Source: Pseudomonadota bacterium
GTDB lineage: Bacteria; Pseudomonadota; Alphaproteobacteria; Caulobacterales; Aquidulcibacteraceae
Direction of reading: 5' to 3'
Assembly (NCBI GenBank): GCA_023410295.1
Contig: JAEYPY010000211.1
Coordinates: 1 to 9,017 of the forward strand
DNA: 9,017 nucleotides
Both the position numbers and the translations under genes were made by a program. The notes under the pieces were generated by a model. That model did not search any database. It saw only the letters and a list, made by a program, of their open reading frames with translations, and was not told the DNA's origin. Below, one piece after another: positions 8,421-9,017 of this stretch. Position 1 is the stretch's first letter; each line of letters opens with the position of its first letter.

Positions 8421-8454
8421 GGCCTATAGATAAGCCAATCCTGGGAGAGAAACG
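8421..8454. promoter_or_regulatory. Divergent intergenic region with candidate promoters and an imperfect dyad
   Basis: Only 34 bases separate the divergent rarA and VOC starts, so control signals for both must sit here or reach into the coding regions. The AT-rich core contains TATAGAT (8425-8431), a plausible -10 for the VOC gene. On the opposite strand, TTATCTATAG could serve rarA. No convincing -35 is seen in either direction. An imperfect inverted repeat, GGCCTATAGATAAGCC (8421-8436, six of eight pairs), covers both candidates and ends directly against the rarA start codon. If the minus-strand candidate is used, the rarA mRNA would be leaderless or nearly so, which fits its lack of a Shine-Dalgarno sequence. 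This is inference from short motifs. Confidence 0.35.
8443..8449 (+). promoter_or_regulatory. Shine-Dalgarno sequence for the VOC gene
   Basis: GGGAGAG lies 5 bases before the ATG at 8455 and is the clearest ribosome-binding site in the window. It fixes the VOC start and contrasts with the coupled minus-strand genes, which mostly lack a strong one. Confidence 0.7.
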
Positions 8455-8865
8455 ATGGCCGAACCGACTTCAGCAATCCCTGTTGGTGTTTACCCCTACC
8501 TCACGGTCAAGGGCGGCAAGGACGCACTCGAGTTCTACGCGCGCGCGTTCGGCGCCACCGAGGAATTCCGCAATTATGGCCAGGACGGCGAGCGCATCAT
8601 GCACGCGCGTTTCCGCGTCAATGGCGCAGCTATCCTGCTGTCGGACGACTTTCCTGAGTTCAGGGGTGGCACGGAAACGCCGGCGCCGGCTGGCGTGACG
8701 ATCCATCTCGAAGTGGATGACGCTGATGCCTGGTGGCAGCGCGCGGTGGACGCCGGCGCCGAAATCCGCATGCCATTGGCGGACCAGTTCTGGGGCGACC
8801 GCTATGGGCAGCTGCGCGATCCGTTTGGCCACAGCTGGTCGATCGGCGCGCCGGTGAGGAAGTAG
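8455..8865 (+). CDS. VOC family protein (PhnB-like glyoxalase fold)
   Basis: A 136-residue vicinal-oxygen-chelate protein with two beta-alpha-beta-beta-beta modules. The PhnB-like subgroup pattern is clear: VYPYLTVKGGKDALEFYARA (12-31), a DGERIMHARFRVNGAAILLSD stretch (44-64, with H50 as a possible metal ligand), IHLEVDDADAWWQRAVDAGA (83-102), and the signature DQFWGDRYGQLRDPFGHSW (110-128). Members include metal-dependent lyases, isomerases, dioxygenases and resistance proteins. PhnB-like proteins are mostly uncharacterised, so no reaction is assigned. There is no signal peptide, so it should be cytoplasmic. It is the only plus-strand gene here, has its own Shine-Dalgarno sequence, and sits between rarA and the protease-like gene in the opposite orientation, so it is probably transcribed alone. 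Confidence 0.88.
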   Translation: MAEPTSAIPVGVYPYLTVKGGKDALEFYARAFGATEEFRNYGQDGERIMHARFRVNGAAILLSDDFPEFRGGTETPAPAGVTIHLEVDDADAWWQRAVDAGAEIRMPLADQFWGDRYGQLRDPFGHSWSIGAPVRK

Positions 8866-8931
8866 AAGCCAGAACTCAGAAATCAGAAGTGAGAAATTCT
8901 GATTTCGACCTTCTGATTTTTAGCTTCAGAT
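8862..8931. repeat. Seven-base periodic repeat (TCAGAA family) in direct and inverted orientation
   Basis: From the VOC stop codon onward the sequence falls into heptads: GTAGAAG, CCAGAAC, TCAGAAA, TCAGAAG, TGAGAAA (8862-8896), consensus nnAGAAn. The same phase continues with the reverse-complement type: TTCTGAT, TTCGACC, TTCTGAT, TTTTAGC, TTCAGAT (8897-8931). The hexamer TCAGAA or its complement occurs five times between 8876 and 8936. GC content of 8871-8930 is 21 of 60 bases (35%), far below the flanking coding DNA. It fills the convergent gap between the VOC gene and the protease-like gene. It may be a dispersed intergenic repeat of this genome or a local slippage product. Confidence 0.7.
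8879..8906. terminator. Hairpin in the convergent intergenic gap, possible bidirectional terminator
   Basis: GAAATCAGAA (8879-8888) and TTCTGATTTC (8897-8906) form a perfect 10-base-pair stem with an 8-base loop. A second TTCTGATTT (8911-8919) can pair with AAATCAGAA (8880-8888) instead, and there the plus-strand transcript continues into a short T run ending at 8921. The stem is AT-rich, so it is a weak intrinsic terminator. Its position between two convergent stop codons suggests transcript-end formation or 3'-end protection for either gene. Confidence 0.5.
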
Positions 8932-8944
8932 CAGAATCTGATCT
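8928..8944. repeat. Perfect inverted repeat overlapping a stop codon
   Basis: AGATCAG (8928-8934) and CTGATCT (8938-8944) are perfect complements around the 3-base spacer AAT. The TGA stop of the minus-strand protease-like gene (8931-8933) lies inside the left arm, so its mRNA would carry a short hairpin exactly at the end of translation. It uses the same CTGA/TCAG core as the adjacent heptad repeat. Confidence 0.6.
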
Positions 8945-9017
8945 CCGCGCGCTGGCCGTTGCGCTCCACGCCGAGCACCCAGGAGCGTCCCTGCGCCATG
9001 GCGCGGTCGAGCTGGGC
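8931..9017 (-). CDS. C-terminal end of a probable DegP/Do-type serine protease (partial)
   Basis: The last 28 codons and TGA of a minus-strand gene entering from the right edge. It begins AQLDRAMAQGRSWVLGVERN and ends RAEIRF. The pattern of a helix with small residues, then GRS, WVLGVERNGQ and a final strand, resembles the end of a PDZ domain, as in the last segment of Do-family periplasmic proteases ('A...GR..VLL.VER.GQ...'). The position upstream of rarA agrees with the common alphaproteobacterial gene order recalled from memory. The fragment is too short to show catalytic residues. Other PDZ proteins are possible. Frame and stop are clear, and the reading frame stays open to the edge. Confidence 0.6.
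   Translation of the reverse strand, partial: AQLDRAMAQGRSWVLGVERNGQRAEIRF

Noticed and set aside
8862..8944. CRISPR-like array
   Set aside because: The units are 7 bases long with no spacers, half are inverted, and no cas genes are near.

Overview
The window reads as chromosomal DNA from a high-GC alphaproteobacterium, probably of the Caulobacterales/Hyphomonadaceae type. The clues are an ATP12-type F1-ATPase assembly chaperone (bacterial members are essentially alphaproteobacterial), a propionyl-CoA carboxylase beta chain with alphaproteobacterial sequence features, and a lipoprotein resembling the CC0125/CC1285 family named from Caulobacter. No tRNA, rRNA, CRISPR array, phage or transposon gene is visible.

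Nine genes lie head to tail on the minus strand. In order of transcription, from right to left, they are: rarA (replication-associated recombination ATPase), a HemG-like flavodoxin, a short RluA-family pseudouridine synthase without an S4 domain, a CC0125/CC1285-like lipoprotein, crcB (fluoride channel), an S4-containing RluC-type pseudouridine synthase, a TPR protein with a C-terminal 2OG-Fe(II) oxygenase domain, an ATP12 chaperone, and pccB, which runs off the left edge. Four junctions are 4-base start/stop overlaps (ATGA or GTGA), one is a direct abutment, and the other gaps are 9, 10 and 37 bases. This looks like one long operon with translational coupling, probably transcribed from just upstream of rarA.

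To the right of rarA, a small divergent VOC (glyoxalase-fold) gene lies on the plus strand. The last 28 codons of another minus-strand gene, probably a DegP/Do-type serine protease, enter from the right edge. The convergent junction between these two genes (8866-8930) is AT-rich and built from a 7-base motif around TCAGAA, present in both orientations and able to form hairpins.

From memory, Do protease, rarA, crcB, rluC, a HAD hydrolase, ATP12 and pccB recur in this order in many alphaproteobacteria. Against that background the window appears to carry three kinds of extra material: the VOC gene between the protease and rarA; a block of HemG-like flavodoxin, second RluA and lipoprotein between rarA and crcB; and a TPR/2OG-oxygenase gene in place of the HAD hydrolase. 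The genes serve different processes (DNA repair, FMN redox chemistry, rRNA modification, fluoride export, protein modification, ATP synthase assembly, propionyl-CoA carboxylation), so the operon does not describe a single pathway. The two pseudouridine synthases and the unassigned oxygenase are the parts most worth following up.
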